Shown here in pieces: positions 36,388 through 46,341 of a stretch of 64,000 nucleotides of DNA; the first letter of the stretch is position 1, and every line of letters starts with the position of its first letter. A program made the position numbers and the translations under genes. The notes under the pieces were generated by a model. The model ran no database searches. It saw only the letters and a list, made by a program, of their open reading frames with translations, and was not told the origin of the DNA. Origin of the DNA: Nostoc sp. CHAB 5824 (GTDB lineage Bacteria; Cyanobacteriota; Cyanobacteriia; Cyanobacteriales; Nostocaceae); contig NZ_JAIVFT010000016.1 in the NCBI RefSeq assembly GCF_020829665.1, positions 62,001-126,000 of the forward strand. Reading direction: 5' to 3'.

Positions 36388-37374
36388 CTATCTATGTCGT
36401 CGCTGATGCCATTGCCAAGCATGGGTGAGGATGTCGTTCACGTTGGGATACTGGGGATGCCAATCTAAAACTTTAGTTGCTTTGTCGCTGCTGCCAACTA
36501 AAATAGGAGGGTCGCCTGGTCTGCGATCGCGCTCCTCTATTTTGATTTCTTTGCCTGTTACTTTCTTAGCAGTCTCTATAACTTCTCTGACTGAAAAACC
36601 ACTGCCATTTCCTAAATTAAATACTTCGCTTTCTCCACCTTTGAGCAGATATTCCAAACCCAAAATATGAGCTTGCGCCAAGTCAGTTACATGAATATAA
36701 TCCCGGATACAAGTACCGTCTGGGGTAGGGTAATCAGTGCCGAAAATAAAAATAGATTCGCGTTTACCCAAGGCAGCTAATAGTACTAATGGTATAAGGT
36801 GAGTTTCAGGTTCATGGTCTTCACCTAGCAATCCATTGGGGTCAGCACCGGCGGCGTTAAAGTAACGGAAACGTACAGACTTTAAATTGTAAGCTGTATC
36901 AAAATCAGATAAAATTCGTTCTACCATCCACTTGCTAGTAGCGTAAGGACTAATGGGATCTTGCGGATGTTCTTCGGTAAGGGGAACAAACTTTGGTACA
37001 CCATAAAGAGCGCAGGTAGAAGAAAAGATAAATTTGTTAACTGAAGCAGCAAGCATTGCCTCTAAAAGTGTGAGAGTGCCTGCAACATTATTTTGGTAAT
37101 ATTTAGCCGGATCGGTGACAGATTCACCCACGGCAATATAAGCAGCAAAATGCATTACTGCCTCTATATTGTGAGTTGAAAATATGTGATCAAGCAGGGC
37201 GCGATCGCTCATGTCGCCAACAATCAACTTTACCTGCAAAACTTCTTCTACAAGTTCACGATGCCCATTCGACAGATTATCCAGAACAATTACTTCATAA
37301 CCTGCATTTTTCAGAGCTAATACAGCATGGGAGCCAATATATCCGGCTCCTCCCGTTACTAAAATAGTTGACAT
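36388..37374 (-). CDS. galE: UDP-glucose 4-epimerase GalE
   Basis: 328 residues, the usual length. The Rossmann motif TGGAGYIGSH binds NAD. FSSTCALYG supplies the catalytic Ser/Thr and the YATSK motif supplies Tyr and Lys. YFNAAGADP and RDYIHVTDLAQAH are family signatures. It interconverts UDP-glucose and UDP-galactose, the last step of the Leloir pathway and a source of UDP-galactose for polysaccharide. It lies on the same strand as the GH1-RmlD fusion, 129 bp downstream of it. Confidence 0.95.
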   Translation of the reverse strand: MSTILVTGGAGYIGSHAVLALKNAGYEVIVLDNLSNGHRELVEEVLQVKLIVGDMSDRALLDHIFSTHNIEAVMHFAAYIAVGESVTDPAKYYQNNVAGTLTLLEAMLAASVNKFIFSSTCALYGVPKFVPLTEEHPQDPISPYATSKWMVERILSDFDTAYNLKSVRFRYFNAAGADPNGLLGEDHEPETHLIPLVLLAALGKRESIFIFGTDYPTPDGTCIRDYIHVTDLAQAHILGLEYLLKGGESEVFNLGNGSGFSVREVIETAKKVTGKEIKIEERDRRPGDPPILVGSSDKATKVLDWHPQYPNVNDILTHAWQWHQRRHR

Positions 37375-37503
37375 AATTAAATATTGGGGGTAAAGAGAAG
37401 ATTTAGTTACTAGTCATTAGTACAGCGCGGCGGAAATCAAGCTACCATTTTAAAACTTGCAAAAGCCTTGATATATAAAACCTTTGACTTCCGCCTTGCG
37501 GTA

Positions 37504-39768
37504 CTAGATTCTTTCTTCCAAGTAGCGAGAAATTGCATTGTCAAGGGATGGCATAAATTCACCTCGGCTGCTACCAAGAACGCTGTAAGTTGGGCGGGGA
37601 GCAGTTAAACCAAGCTGTTCTGTAGGCACAGAAATCAGATTTGTGACACTGACTCCAGCTTGTTTAGCGGCTAACCGTGCTAAATCAGCCCAGGTGATCG
37701 CACTCTTATTCGCCAAATGCCACAGCCCACACTCGCCGTCAATTAATAAATCTAGGCTGGCATGAACTAAATCTGGTACATAAGTAGGTGAAACAATTCC
37801 ATCCTCTGCGGCAATGAAATTATTACCAGCACTAAGCTGACGCAGAGCGATCGTGACAAAATTATACTCATCCCACGGCCCAAAAAATGCACTTGTGCGA
37901 ATCACCAACGATGCGGGATAAGCCTGCAATACCAGCTTTTCTGCCAAAACTTTGCTGCACCCATATACATTTAGGGGAGCAACGGTATCAGTTTCGACAT
38001 AAGGATTAGACCCAGCACCATCAAATACCAAATCTGAGGAGAAAGTTAATAGCGGTACATTATGTTCAGCGCAAGCAGCAGCTAGAATCGCTGGGCCTTC
38101 GGCGTTCACTTGTAAGCAAACATGGGGTTCATGTTCGGCATCGTCCACCCGCACGTATCCGGCAGCGTTCACAACCGCCCACGGCTTCAACTGGGTAAGT
38201 GCAGCATCCACAGAGGCAGGATCGGTAATATCCATTTCTTGGCGTGTCAGCAGCTGATATGAAATTCCGCGCACTTCGCACAACCGAGCAAAAGCCCTTC
38301 CGAGAGTTCCTCTGGCACCGACGATCGCCAGGGGACGAGGGGAGGCAAGGGGCATTGGGGAAGTTTTTTTCCTCGCTTTCCCGATCATTGCACTGCAACT
38401 TATTGCAGGGTATAACAGGCGCTCTTGTCGATGCCACCAGCCAGGAGTTTCAAGTAGCGGATGATTTAGTTGATGCCCATTTGCTAGATCCTGCACCATT
38501 TTAGCGATCGCTGTTGGTCGAGGATGTGGCGATTCTCCAGAGGAGACGCTACGCGAACGCAAATCAAATACACCTGGCTCGTAGTAGCCGTTAGCTTTTG
38601 TAACTAAACTATTCCAATCGTAGCTGCCAAGGAGCGCCCAAACAGTGACAGCGCGGATATCCACACCCTCAGCTTGTAATTCTTGCGCCGCATTCCATAC
38701 CTCATAAAGCCAACGTAGCTGCTCCTCACGGGTGCAGCTAATATGAGCTTCGGTGACAGCAAGGGGCAGGTGATAGCGTTCCCATGTCTCTAGTAGCAAT
38801 GTACGTGGGCCTGCCAAACCCTCAGCACAAACTCGCACCGCTTCTACATCTGCATACTTGTCATGCCCATTACCGCCGTGCGTCCAAGCTGGATAATTTT
38901 CTGTATGTTCATCCAAAAAGCGTTCGCTGGTTAAATAATGGTTAATCCCGATGATGTCAGGGGGGCAGGTATTTTGCAAAAATGTCTCAAGTTCAGGCTC
39001 GCTAATACCACACTTCTTTAAGTAACCCCACATTGAATGAGTTGGGTTGATTCGACCGCATAATAAATCAAGGCTCAACCAACGGCGATCGTTCTCCAGT
39101 TCTGCTTGATATTCTAGTTTAGGTGTACTGTAAGTCTTACCTAAATCCTCGGTTTGCACTAGTTGAGCGCTAGGGTTGACTTCCCGGATTGCCTTCATTG
39201 CCAAGGCTACTGCGCGACACTCTCCCAACAAAGCACGGGCGAAAGTTAAATCATCCCGTCCGTGAGGATACCAGTGACCATACATTCCACTGAATCGCGC
39301 CGTTGTCAGCGGCTCGTTTATAGGCGTGTAATATGTGACCCAAGGATAACGTTCGGCAACCGCACGGGCAAACACTGCTAGTTTCTCTGGAAATTCTGGG
39401 TCTACCAAACTCGTATTCCGTGGGCCACTACCATGATGTACTAATCCCACAATCGGACAGATACCAAGCTCCTGTAAGCGCCCCAGTCTTTCATCAGCCC
39501 AAGACCAATCGGCATTTTCTAGCCCATTAGGTGCTATCTTCTCCCACAATACAGGGTAGCGGATAGCTTTTATCCCTAATTCTGCAAACAAATCTAAATC
39601 ATTTAAGCGCGTTGCATGACCGTTGCGTTCTAACTGGTCTAAATACTCATCACCCACGCGATTAACTGTACACTCTACACCAGCCCACACTTCCAAGGGG
39701 AGTTGTGAATTATTCTCTCTCAAGATGTTATTTATCACGTCTTTGTTTGAGTTAAAGACAAAAGTCAT
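37504..39768 (-). CDS. Fusion of GH1-like glycosidase and RmlD-like dTDP-sugar reductase
   Basis: 754 residues in two parts. Residues about 15-410 resemble glycoside hydrolase family 1: TPINEPLTTARFSGMYGHW carries the acid/base Glu in NEP, and LAVTEAHISC the likely nucleophile Glu. Residues about 475-754 are an RmlD-like short-chain reductase (VGARGTLGRAFARL, SSDLVFDG, YGCSKVLAEKLV with the YxxxK pair, TSAFFGPWD). RmlD makes dTDP-L-rhamnose from the 4-keto sugar. A hydrolase fused to a nucleotide-sugar enzyme suggests coupled glycan processing and precursor supply. The exact substrates are unknown. Confidence 0.88.
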   Translation of the reverse strand: MTFVFNSNKDVINNILRENNSQLPLEVWAGVECTVNRVGDEYLDQLERNGHATRLNDLDLFAELGIKAIRYPVLWEKIAPNGLENADWSWADERLGRLQELGICPIVGLVHHGSGPRNTSLVDPEFPEKLAVFARAVAERYPWVTYYTPINEPLTTARFSGMYGHWYPHGRDDLTFARALLGECRAVALAMKAIREVNPSAQLVQTEDLGKTYSTPKLEYQAELENDRRWLSLDLLCGRINPTHSMWGYLKKCGISEPELETFLQNTCPPDIIGINHYLTSERFLDEHTENYPAWTHGGNGHDKYADVEAVRVCAEGLAGPRTLLLETWERYHLPLAVTEAHISCTREEQLRWLYEVWNAAQELQAEGVDIRAVTVWALLGSYDWNSLVTKANGYYEPGVFDLRSRSVSSGESPHPRPTAIAKMVQDLANGHQLNHPLLETPGWWHRQERLLYPAISCSAMIGKARKKTSPMPLASPRPLAIVGARGTLGRAFARLCEVRGISYQLLTRQEMDITDPASVDAALTQLKPWAVVNAAGYVRVDDAEHEPHVCLQVNAEGPAILAAACAEHNVPLLTFSSDLVFDGAGSNPYVETDTVAPLNVYGCSKVLAEKLVLQAYPASLVIRTSAFFGPWDEYNFVTIALRQLSAGNNFIAAEDGIVSPTYVPDLVHASLDLLIDGECGLWHLANKSAITWADLARLAAKQAGVSVTNLISVPTEQLGLTAPRPTYSVLGSSRGEFMPSLDNAISRYLEERI

Positions 39769-39804
39769 AATTTACACAACCAAAGCTTCTATTACTTTTA
39801 TCAA

Positions 39805-39937
39805 AACTTACGCAAACAATAGCCGAAACTTTTTTTCAGGTAGGGGCAATTCATGTAGACGCATTCGCGGAGCGTCTCGCAGAGAAGCGGCTTCCCGCAG
39901 GGTATTGCCCCAGAGCGCATGTAGTTTTGCGTAAGTT
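39805..39937. repeat. MITE-like element with AACTTACGCAAA ends
   Basis: Bounded by AACTTACGCAAAC and GTTTTGCGTAAGTT. The interior holds nested inverted repeats (GCATTCGCGGAGCGTCTCGC and GGGGCAAT...ATTGCCCC). Confidence 0.75.
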
Positions 39938-40116
39938 CTACTTGAATATTTCCGCGTTTTGATAACGCAGATATAATATCTACTATTTTTTGCGGATTGT
40001 TGACCACAAAAGCATGAAGAAAAATACAGAATTCAAAATCAATTAGTGGAATACTCAGATCCAACAGTTTCTTAGTACAGCTTTGCATAAAATCGTAGCG
40101 TTTTTAATGCAAGGGG

Positions 40117-40180
40117 ACGCATTGGCATTGTCAAGCGATGCATTGGCATTGTCAGCCGATACATTGGCATTGCAGGGTAT
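40117..40180. repeat. 21-nt tandem repeat, three copies
   Basis: Unit GCATTGGCATTGTCAAGCGA plus one base, three diverging copies. Another 21-nt repeat of different sequence occurs at 51208-51272. Confidence 0.75.
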
Positions 40181-40273
40181 TGCCAAATTTAATTCGCTAC
40201 GAATTAATGAGATGCTGTACTTAGTAACCACTAAATCACCTGCCAGTCACATAAAATTGCCAACCTGACTTTT

Positions 40274-40301
40274 GTAGAGACGCAATCCATCGCGTCTCTA
40301 C
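40274..40301. repeat. Hairpin GTAGAGACGC...GCGTCTCTAC
   Basis: A 10-bp perfect stem with an 8-nt loop, about 50 bp beyond the mutase fusion stop. There is no T-run on the minus strand, so it is a dispersed palindrome rather than a clear terminator. Confidence 0.55.
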
Positions 40302-40353
40302 TTTAAAAAAGTGTAGGCTGGGCAGCACCTGCCCACGAGCAACATCAACAAAC

Positions 40354-42810
40354 TCAAGCTTTAACTGCTATTTGTTTGTATGTTGCCAAAGCCTGCGCCA
40401 CACAATGATCCATGTTGAGATACTTGTATGTAGCTAGCCGTCCCACAAAATGCACACCTGATGTTGACTCAGCTAGGGCTTTGTATTGTTTGTAAATTTC
40501 CTGATTTTCAGGACGTGGCACTGGATAATAGGGGTCGCCCTCTGCCTTAGGAAACTCGTAAACAATACTAGTTTTGGAGTGTTCCTGTCCAGTTAGGTAC
40601 TTGAATTCGGTAATACGAGTATAGAGTTGTTCGTTGGGATAGTTAATTACTGGCGCTGATTGAAACACAGGGGTGTGATGCGTTTCGTGTTTGAAATCTA
40701 GTGAGCGATAGGGTAGTTTACCGTAGCGACAATCAAAAAACTCATCAACTGGCCCAGTGTAAACCATCTCGCGGCAAGGTATGGCCTTCTCGATTTCGCG
40801 GTAATCGGTGTTGAGCATTACCTTGATGTTTGGGTGATTTAGCATATTCTCAAACATCCGGGTAAAGCCATGCAGTGGCATTGCTTGGTAACTATCTGTG
40901 AAATATCGACTGTCGCGGTTTGTACGGGTGGGAATTCGGGCAATTACTGTTTTGTCAAGTTCAGAAGGATCGAGTCCCCATTGTTTGCGAGTGTAGTTTT
41001 TGAAGAACTTTTCGTAAAGTACCTGACCAACTTTACTAATTACTACATCTTCAGAGGTACGGATGTGTTCTCTCGGTTCTGCAACTGACTGAAAAAACTC
41101 TTCCGCCTGGAATGAATTGAGGTTCATTCCATAGAGTTTGTTGATGGTATCAAGGTTAATGGGGATGGGAACAAGTTGTCCATCTACGCTGGCTAGAACA
41201 TGATGCTCATAAGAACGCCAGGGAGTGAACTGTGAGAGGTATTCAAATACTTCGCGGGAACTGGTATGAAAGATATGGGGGCCATACTTATGTACGAGAA
41301 TTCCGTGGTCGTCGTAATGGTCGTAAGCATTGCCGCCGATGTGGTTGCGCTTGTCTATAACTAATACTTTTTTACCGGAATGTCTTGCCAAGCGTTCAGC
41401 GATAACGCTACCAGAGAAGCCTGCACCAACAACTAAGTAATCAAATATAAAGTCTCTGGTAATGATGCTTGGTGCTTCTGGGATATCTGTTGAGATGGGA
41501 GATTTCCCATTTTTACCATTAGTTGTGGTATTTTCTTTGGTTGCGATCGCAGAATCTATCAATTGCATCATCGATCCCCAAGTTCGATCCCAAGAAATCT
41601 GCTCTAATAAAGCATCTACTCGACTCAACCATCCTGATGCTGGGGTATCTTCTTGCAATGCCTGTTCTGCGGCGGCGACGAACTCTTCAGCCGTGTCTGC
41701 AATTCGTACTAGCTTCAAGTCTCCATAAGGACGCACCACATCTCGAATCGAGGTAGAGACTACAGGTTTACCTGCGGCTAAATACTCTGGTGTTTTAGTC
41801 GGGCTAATAAAGCGTGTTGACTCGTTTCGCGCAAACGGCAACATTGCCAAATCCCAACCCGCCAGATATCGAGGTAAGTCTTGATAATCTTTACCACCGA
41901 GATAATGAATATTTTCATGCCGTGGCAGAGTTGCTGGGTCAATTTTCACAACTGGCCCAATTATGACTAAATGCCAATCAGGACGAGCCTCGGCAATTCC
42001 AGCTAATAATTCAATATCCATCCGCTCATCAATTACACCATAAAAGCCAAAGCGCGGATGAGGAATATTTGCTTGGTCTGCTGGTTCTTCTTTAAGGGTT
42101 CTTCCTTGTCCAAAGTGGGGTACATCTACACTACTGGGAAAGGCATAAACGTTTGGATGCTGGTTTACCTTACTTTCGTAAAGGCTTTGCCCGCCTGTAA
42201 ATACTAAATTTGCCCGACGAAATAGTTCTGCTTCGTAGTTCTTTAAAGTAGGGGATGCTCCTTTAAAAGCAGACAATTCATCCATGCAATCGTAGATAAC
42301 AGCTTCCGGTTCTAAATGGCTTGCCCATGCGATCGCCATTGGTGTATAGTACCAACAAATGTACTTAGAGATATTATGTTCTGCAAATAACCCATCGAGC
42401 AGTACTTTTATATCCGCGTTTACTGCTTCTTCACTTAGACCTTCTGGTAGATATGGAACAACAACTACCACTCCACTTTTGTCTTGACTAACCTCTAATC
42501 GCCCCAATGGTTCCCGGCTAAAAATTGGCTCTTCAATAAAGAACACTCGCTTTTTTTGAGCACAGCGACTTAGAAGATGTTGTGGTCTTTGATAGACAAA
42601 ATTCCAGCGCAAATGAGATAAACAAACTATATCAGGCGTATCGGTAAAAGCTTTTGTTGACCGAGAGTTTTTGTTGAATGAGGATAAATTTTTTGATGAT
42701 GTACTTAACGATTGCGATTTAACTGTTTCCGATGATTTCGCTTCATTAAGCGTTGGTGACACAATATGACTGACACCGTTGTTTTGTACTTGCGCTTTAT
42801 TGTTTGACAT
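40354..42810 (-). CDS. glf: Fusion of a glycosyltransferase and UDP-galactopyranose mutase
   Basis: 818 residues. After a disordered Ser-rich start, residues about 58-420 are a GT-B glycosyltransferase (LSHLRWNFVYQRPQHLLSRC, RFGFYGVIDERMDIELL, SPTKTPEYLAAGKPVV). After a linker, residues about 450-818 are UDP-galactopyranose mutase. Visible there: the FAD motif YLVVGAGFSGSVIAERLA, VIDKRNHIGGNAYD, GPHIFHTS, NYTRKQWGLDP, and the ending VGRLATYKYLNMDHCVAQAL. The mutase makes UDP-galactofuranose from UDP-galactose, supplied by GalE. The fused transferase may use that product directly, as an inference. Same strand and cluster as galE. Confidence 0.92.
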   Translation of the reverse strand: MSNNKAQVQNNGVSHIVSPTLNEAKSSETVKSQSLSTSSKNLSSFNKNSRSTKAFTDTPDIVCLSHLRWNFVYQRPQHLLSRCAQKKRVFFIEEPIFSREPLGRLEVSQDKSGVVVVVPYLPEGLSEEAVNADIKVLLDGLFAEHNISKYICWYYTPMAIAWASHLEPEAVIYDCMDELSAFKGASPTLKNYEAELFRRANLVFTGGQSLYESKVNQHPNVYAFPSSVDVPHFGQGRTLKEEPADQANIPHPRFGFYGVIDERMDIELLAGIAEARPDWHLVIIGPVVKIDPATLPRHENIHYLGGKDYQDLPRYLAGWDLAMLPFARNESTRFISPTKTPEYLAAGKPVVSTSIRDVVRPYGDLKLVRIADTAEEFVAAAEQALQEDTPASGWLSRVDALLEQISWDRTWGSMMQLIDSAIATKENTTTNGKNGKSPISTDIPEAPSIITRDFIFDYLVVGAGFSGSVIAERLARHSGKKVLVIDKRNHIGGNAYDHYDDHGILVHKYGPHIFHTSSREVFEYLSQFTPWRSYEHHVLASVDGQLVPIPINLDTINKLYGMNLNSFQAEEFFQSVAEPREHIRTSEDVVISKVGQVLYEKFFKNYTRKQWGLDPSELDKTVIARIPTRTNRDSRYFTDSYQAMPLHGFTRMFENMLNHPNIKVMLNTDYREIEKAIPCREMVYTGPVDEFFDCRYGKLPYRSLDFKHETHHTPVFQSAPVINYPNEQLYTRITEFKYLTGQEHSKTSIVYEFPKAEGDPYYPVPRPENQEIYKQYKALAESTSGVHFVGRLATYKYLNMDHCVAQALATYKQIAVKA

Positions 42811-43727
42811 AAATAATTAACTCAACTTGCAGAATGTGGGACTAACAAGTTCTCTTTCTCGTAGGGATTAATCGTAATTATTTGCTTTTGTCATTTCATA
42901 TTCATCTATCTAAATATAGTAATTCTGAATTAGTGTATTATTCTTAAGTATTAAATTTATAAGGTTAATAATACTTAAGTACATGTAAAATTTGGCTAAA
43001 TCTATAATTAGATATACGCCAAAAGGGTTATACACACGTTAACCACTTAATTTTATAAATAAAGATTAAAATCAAAGATATAGAAAGTAAAGATTAAAAT
43101 TAAATATACAGAATCATGTATAATAAGTAATGTATATTTCAGTGTTTACTACATACTTTTTATATTTATGCTCAAAAATATCTGCTAATACTCAGTCAAA
43201 AAATTTTCAATATAATTCTGAAACCAAACCATTTTAGCCAAGGCTTCCACTAAATTTATCCGCTAACTAAATATAATAAGCAAAATATTTTAAGATAAGT
43301 CTACTGAGCTTTAGATAAATATTTTAAAGTAAAGTTTATTCATTTACAAAACTTGCGTAAGGCAAGCTGTTAAAAATAATTTATGTAGACGCTAAAATCT
43401 ATATTTATCAGAACTTTAAACTTTTCGCTTACTAAATTTTACAAGTCTCCTGCTTAGGGCTGAAACTATTGAGCAATTGCTCAATAATATGGTTTATACC
43501 GTTTGATTGGATAAAGTCGATCTTAAAAAAATTACTTTTTAATTGGGGTTCTAAACACACCTCAAGAAAGATGGATATTTATCCCAAGGAGACGACTATT
43601 GGAGATAGCGTACTTTTCCAGACATCTTAGGTTCTTTGCACGATAATCAATCTCACCAAAAAAAATTTGAGCAAATGATCTACGGGAAATACACGCTGGT
43701 TGAGCCAAGCTTTATTAGGAATTGATC
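42811..43727. other. AT-rich intergenic region between divergent genes
   Basis: About 915 bp with no gene. Very AT-rich from 42900 to 43400. A perfect palindrome ATTGAGCAATTGCTCAAT lies at about 43469-43486, possibly an operator for the DUF4142 gene. Promoters of both divergent genes must lie here. Confidence 0.45.
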
Positions 43728-44519
43728 ATGATTAAACGAACCTTAGTTACTATTGCTCTCCTTGCAGTCGGATTTTTCATCTCATTGGGATATTCAGCAT
43801 TACTTCCAAATAGCCAGTTTGTGAATGCTCAAATAAATCGAACAACACCATCCCAAAATACCCAACTCAACGAGATTGATCGCCAGTACATTATAGATGC
43901 GGGTCAAGCAGGCATAGGTAACATTGCGCTGGGGCAATTAGCATTGGAGCGTTCAACGAATTCTCAAGTTAAACAATTTGCCACAGCAGAGATTCAAGAG
44001 CAAACACAGGTGAAAAATGACTTGACACGGATTGGTACACGATTGGGTGTAACTCCTCCCACTGCTCCTGCGCCAAAATTTCAAGCAGCACTTACACGCC
44101 TGTCTCAGCTACAGGGCGATCGTTTTGAACAAGCGTATATGGATGAAGGCGGTATAAATGCTCATCTGGAGAACGCAGCCCTTTTCCAACGCGAAGCGGC
44201 GTTTGGACAAAATCCCGATCTTGTAGCAGTGGCGAATCGGGGATTACCAACCATCAGGAAGCACTTTAGCACTGCTAGTGCCATTACAAAATATCAATTT
44301 GGTCAGGTTGCACGGAGATATAATAATCTGCCTAATAATTCTGGTAGATCAGCTCCTCAACGTAATACTTCCCCTACAGGAGGAGCCGATAGCTTACCTG
44401 AGAACAATCCTTCGCCTACAGAGGGAGCCGATAGCCTACCTGAGAACAATCCTTCGCCTACTGGAGGAGGTACTAGAATACCTCAAGAGAATACTACACC
44501 TACAAGAACCGATAAGTAG
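43728..44519 (+). CDS. Secreted DUF4142 protein with repeat C-terminus
   Basis: 263 residues from ATG 43728; a TTG at 43722 is less likely. The signal peptide (TLVTIALLAVGFFISLGYSA) is cleaved near residue 35. The DUF4142 domain (about 45-200) is a ferritin-like helical bundle: DRQYIIDAGQAGIGNIALGQ, SNSQVKQFATAEIQEQ, FEQAYMDEGGINAHL. The tail repeats SPTGGADSLPENNP twice and then partly. DUF4142 proteins are periplasmic and often linked to stress; the mechanism is unknown. Confidence 0.85.
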   Translation: MIKRTLVTIALLAVGFFISLGYSALLPNSQFVNAQINRTTPSQNTQLNEIDRQYIIDAGQAGIGNIALGQLALERSTNSQVKQFATAEIQEQTQVKNDLTRIGTRLGVTPPTAPAPKFQAALTRLSQLQGDRFEQAYMDEGGINAHLENAALFQREAAFGQNPDLVAVANRGLPTIRKHFSTASAITKYQFGQVARRYNNLPNNSGRSAPQRNTSPTGGADSLPENNPSPTEGADSLPENNPSPTGGGTRIPQENTTPTRTDK

Positions 44520-44571
44520 GATAGTGCAACAAAGGTAAAATCTTTTCCCATTGGCGATGCCTTATACATAC

Positions 44572-44788
44572 GTGTCAACTTAAGCCAAAATCCTTTTAAA
44601 ACCTCGTTAAGAGCCTTTGGCTGGAAATGCACTTCAATTGCGGCTCTGCCGCGAGTCAGGGAGGCGGAGCCTCCATTATGTATTCCCAGTCAGAGACTCT
44701 TGACAAGACAAACAAGACAATCTCTCTAAGCTTTGTCTAGACTGGTTTTACCGTAAGTTGACACCAATGGGCAATGCAATGTCCCTAC
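44572..44788. repeat. MITE-like dispersed repeat, copy 2 (reverse orientation)
   Basis: GTGTCAACTTAA at 44572 and GTAAGTTGACAC ending 44764 bound a 193-bp body. As reverse complement it matches copy 1 at 11815-11999 (GCATTTCCAGCCA-GAGGCTC-type blocks, AACGAGGTTTTAAAAGG). The right flank CAATGGGCAATGCAATGTCC matches the outer repeat of copy 1. The left outer repeat is degraded. Confidence 0.8.
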
Positions 44789-44840
44789 AAAAAATCTATA
44801 TGTATCAGGGTTTTCGTGAATTGGTATTAATCTTTGGGAA

Positions 44841-45863
44841 TCAAAGTGATTTAGAGGCGATCGCCTGTGGTGTCCAGGTAGGGCCTTCGCAATATGGCCC
44901 ATCTGGCATCCAAATAAGTTTATCCAAGCACATTCGCCGCGCATCCATGTTTGTTGCCCAAGCATGATAAACAATGTACTCAGTCTGACCATCGGGGCCT
45001 AAAACGATGGAATTGTGTCCAGGCCCTTTGACACGATCAGGAAGCGATCGCAGCACGCGTGGCCCCGTTTCGTTACCGAAATCAGAGTAAGGCCCCATCA
45101 CACTATCGGCAACTCCATAATCTACACCGTAGTCCTCAGTTTCCCAGCGCCCACCACTATAAAAGCAATAATATCGACCTCCATGTTTACGGACACAGGG
45201 GCCTTCTAAGGTATGCCAATCAAAAAGTTCACCATACATCAATCGGTTGGCTAAAAATCGTTGCCAATCAGAACGCGCCCGCAAGACGACTTTCCCGACA
45301 CCGCAGAGTTTCGTCATATCTTGGAGCCGGTCCACAAACAGAGCAGTGCCAGCCCGCACATCGCCTTCATTGTCTAAAAAATCACGAGCATAAAATAGAT
45401 ACCACTGCCCATCGTCATCGCAGAATGGGTGGGGGTCGATGGCGAAGGAGCAAGACTTTGGATCTAAAAGTGGCTCACCAACATCTTTATAGGGGCCCAA
45501 GGGAGTATCGCTCGTGGCAACACGCAACTGATGATTCTTGTCCTCGTGTCCTACAGAGTAGTAGAGGTAGAACTTGCCGTTGCAATAAGCAACTTCCGGG
45601 GCCCAAAAATTATCGCCAAGGGAGGGGTCTGGTCGCAAGAGTGCGTTACCAACAAAATCCCAATTTAGGAAATCAAAGGAGCGTAATAGAGGAAATACAC
45701 GCAGTTTGTTTGTAGAATCAACGTTTATCGCCTCCGCTATTTCATCTACCATTCCTTCCGCTTCGGCTGCACCAGTGCCGATCGCATAGTATACACCCTC
45801 AAATTCCCAAACAAAAGGATCGGCAAAATAGCCTTTGTAGACTGGATTGGTATAACTTAACAT
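44841..45863 (-). CDS. Glycoside hydrolase, family 43-like
   Basis: 340 residues with a five-bladed propeller pattern. YTNPVYKGYFADPFVW holds the general-base Asp near the N-terminus, AIDPHPFCDDDGQWYLFYAR the second Asp, and TLEGPCVRKHGGRYYCFYSG the proton-donor Glu. GPGHNSIVLGPDG is also typical. No signal peptide, so cytosolic. GH43 enzymes include arabinofuranosidases, xylosidases and galactan-active forms. The neighbouring mutase suggests a furanoside substrate, but that is inference. Confidence 0.85.
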   Translation of the reverse strand: MLSYTNPVYKGYFADPFVWEFEGVYYAIGTGAAEAEGMVDEIAEAINVDSTNKLRVFPLLRSFDFLNWDFVGNALLRPDPSLGDNFWAPEVAYCNGKFYLYYSVGHEDKNHQLRVATSDTPLGPYKDVGEPLLDPKSCSFAIDPHPFCDDDGQWYLFYARDFLDNEGDVRAGTALFVDRLQDMTKLCGVGKVVLRARSDWQRFLANRLMYGELFDWHTLEGPCVRKHGGRYYCFYSGGRWETEDYGVDYGVADSVMGPYSDFGNETGPRVLRSLPDRVKGPGHNSIVLGPDGQTEYIVYHAWATNMDARRMCLDKLIWMPDGPYCEGPTWTPQAIASKSL

Positions 45864-46341
45864 CTCGGTGCTCGCTATAGCGTGTTAACTCAAATTTTGA
45901 AGAAGTGCGATCGTAAAAACAACTATCTTTATAGTGGTTCGCGCCCTTGAATTTTCCGGCATTGCTGAATTTGAGTATGAATGATTCCAAACTCCTCAAC
46001 AAAAATACGAGTCATCTGTAGGCGTGCGTTACGGCGTTAAGCCTAACCCACCCTACAAGTAAGTACATTAGATGTAGGTTGGGTTGAGCGTAAGCGTTAC
46101 CCAACATTAGACCTCTTGCAAAACTATTTTTGCACTCTTGGGGAAAGGGGAAAGGGCAATTCTATCGCCGCTTTCCCCTTTACCCCTTACCCCACAACTG
46201 CTAGAAGTCTATTGATCGGAGTGTTGGGTTACCCTGCCTTAAGCCCCTTTGGGCCTACGTTCCTCAACCTAACCTACAAATTTTCTTGTAATAATTTAGT
46301 CTTGCCACGCCACTACTAAATAATTTATTTTTTGGAAGTCC
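45864..46341. other. Intergenic region of dispersed repeats
   Basis: About 480 bp without a gene. It contains a GTAGGTTGGGTTGAGCG/TAACCCACCCTAC-type repeat (about 46009-46105), copy 2 of the CTTGCAAAA element (46107-46216), and a further TTGGGTTACC segment to 46280. Confidence 0.55.
46107..46216. repeat. Dispersed inverted-repeat element, copy 2 (CTTGCAAAA ends)
   Basis: TTAGACCTCTTGCAAAAC to AGAAGTCTATTG, with a GGGGAAAGGGGAAAGGGC hairpin body. As reverse complement it matches the element at 32931-33057. Confidence 0.7.

Larger units (their letters stand above)
39769..40353. other. Intergenic region with repeat elements and a doubtful small frame
   Basis: It holds an inverted-repeat element at 39805-39937, a 21-nt tandem repeat at 40117-40180 and a hairpin at 40274-40301. 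A minus-strand frame at 39801-40088 (95 codons, LSIPLIDFEFCIFLHAFVVN, NPQKIVDIISALSKRGNI) runs into the repeat element and may be the end of a decayed gene; it is not called. Confidence 0.5.

Noticed and set aside
40117..40180. CRISPR array
   Set aside because: Three contiguous 21-nt copies with no unique spacers.
45059..45715. 218-codon plus-strand ORF
   Set aside because: Antisense to the GH43 gene, rich in His and Arg, with no domain; GH43 has its catalytic motifs intact.
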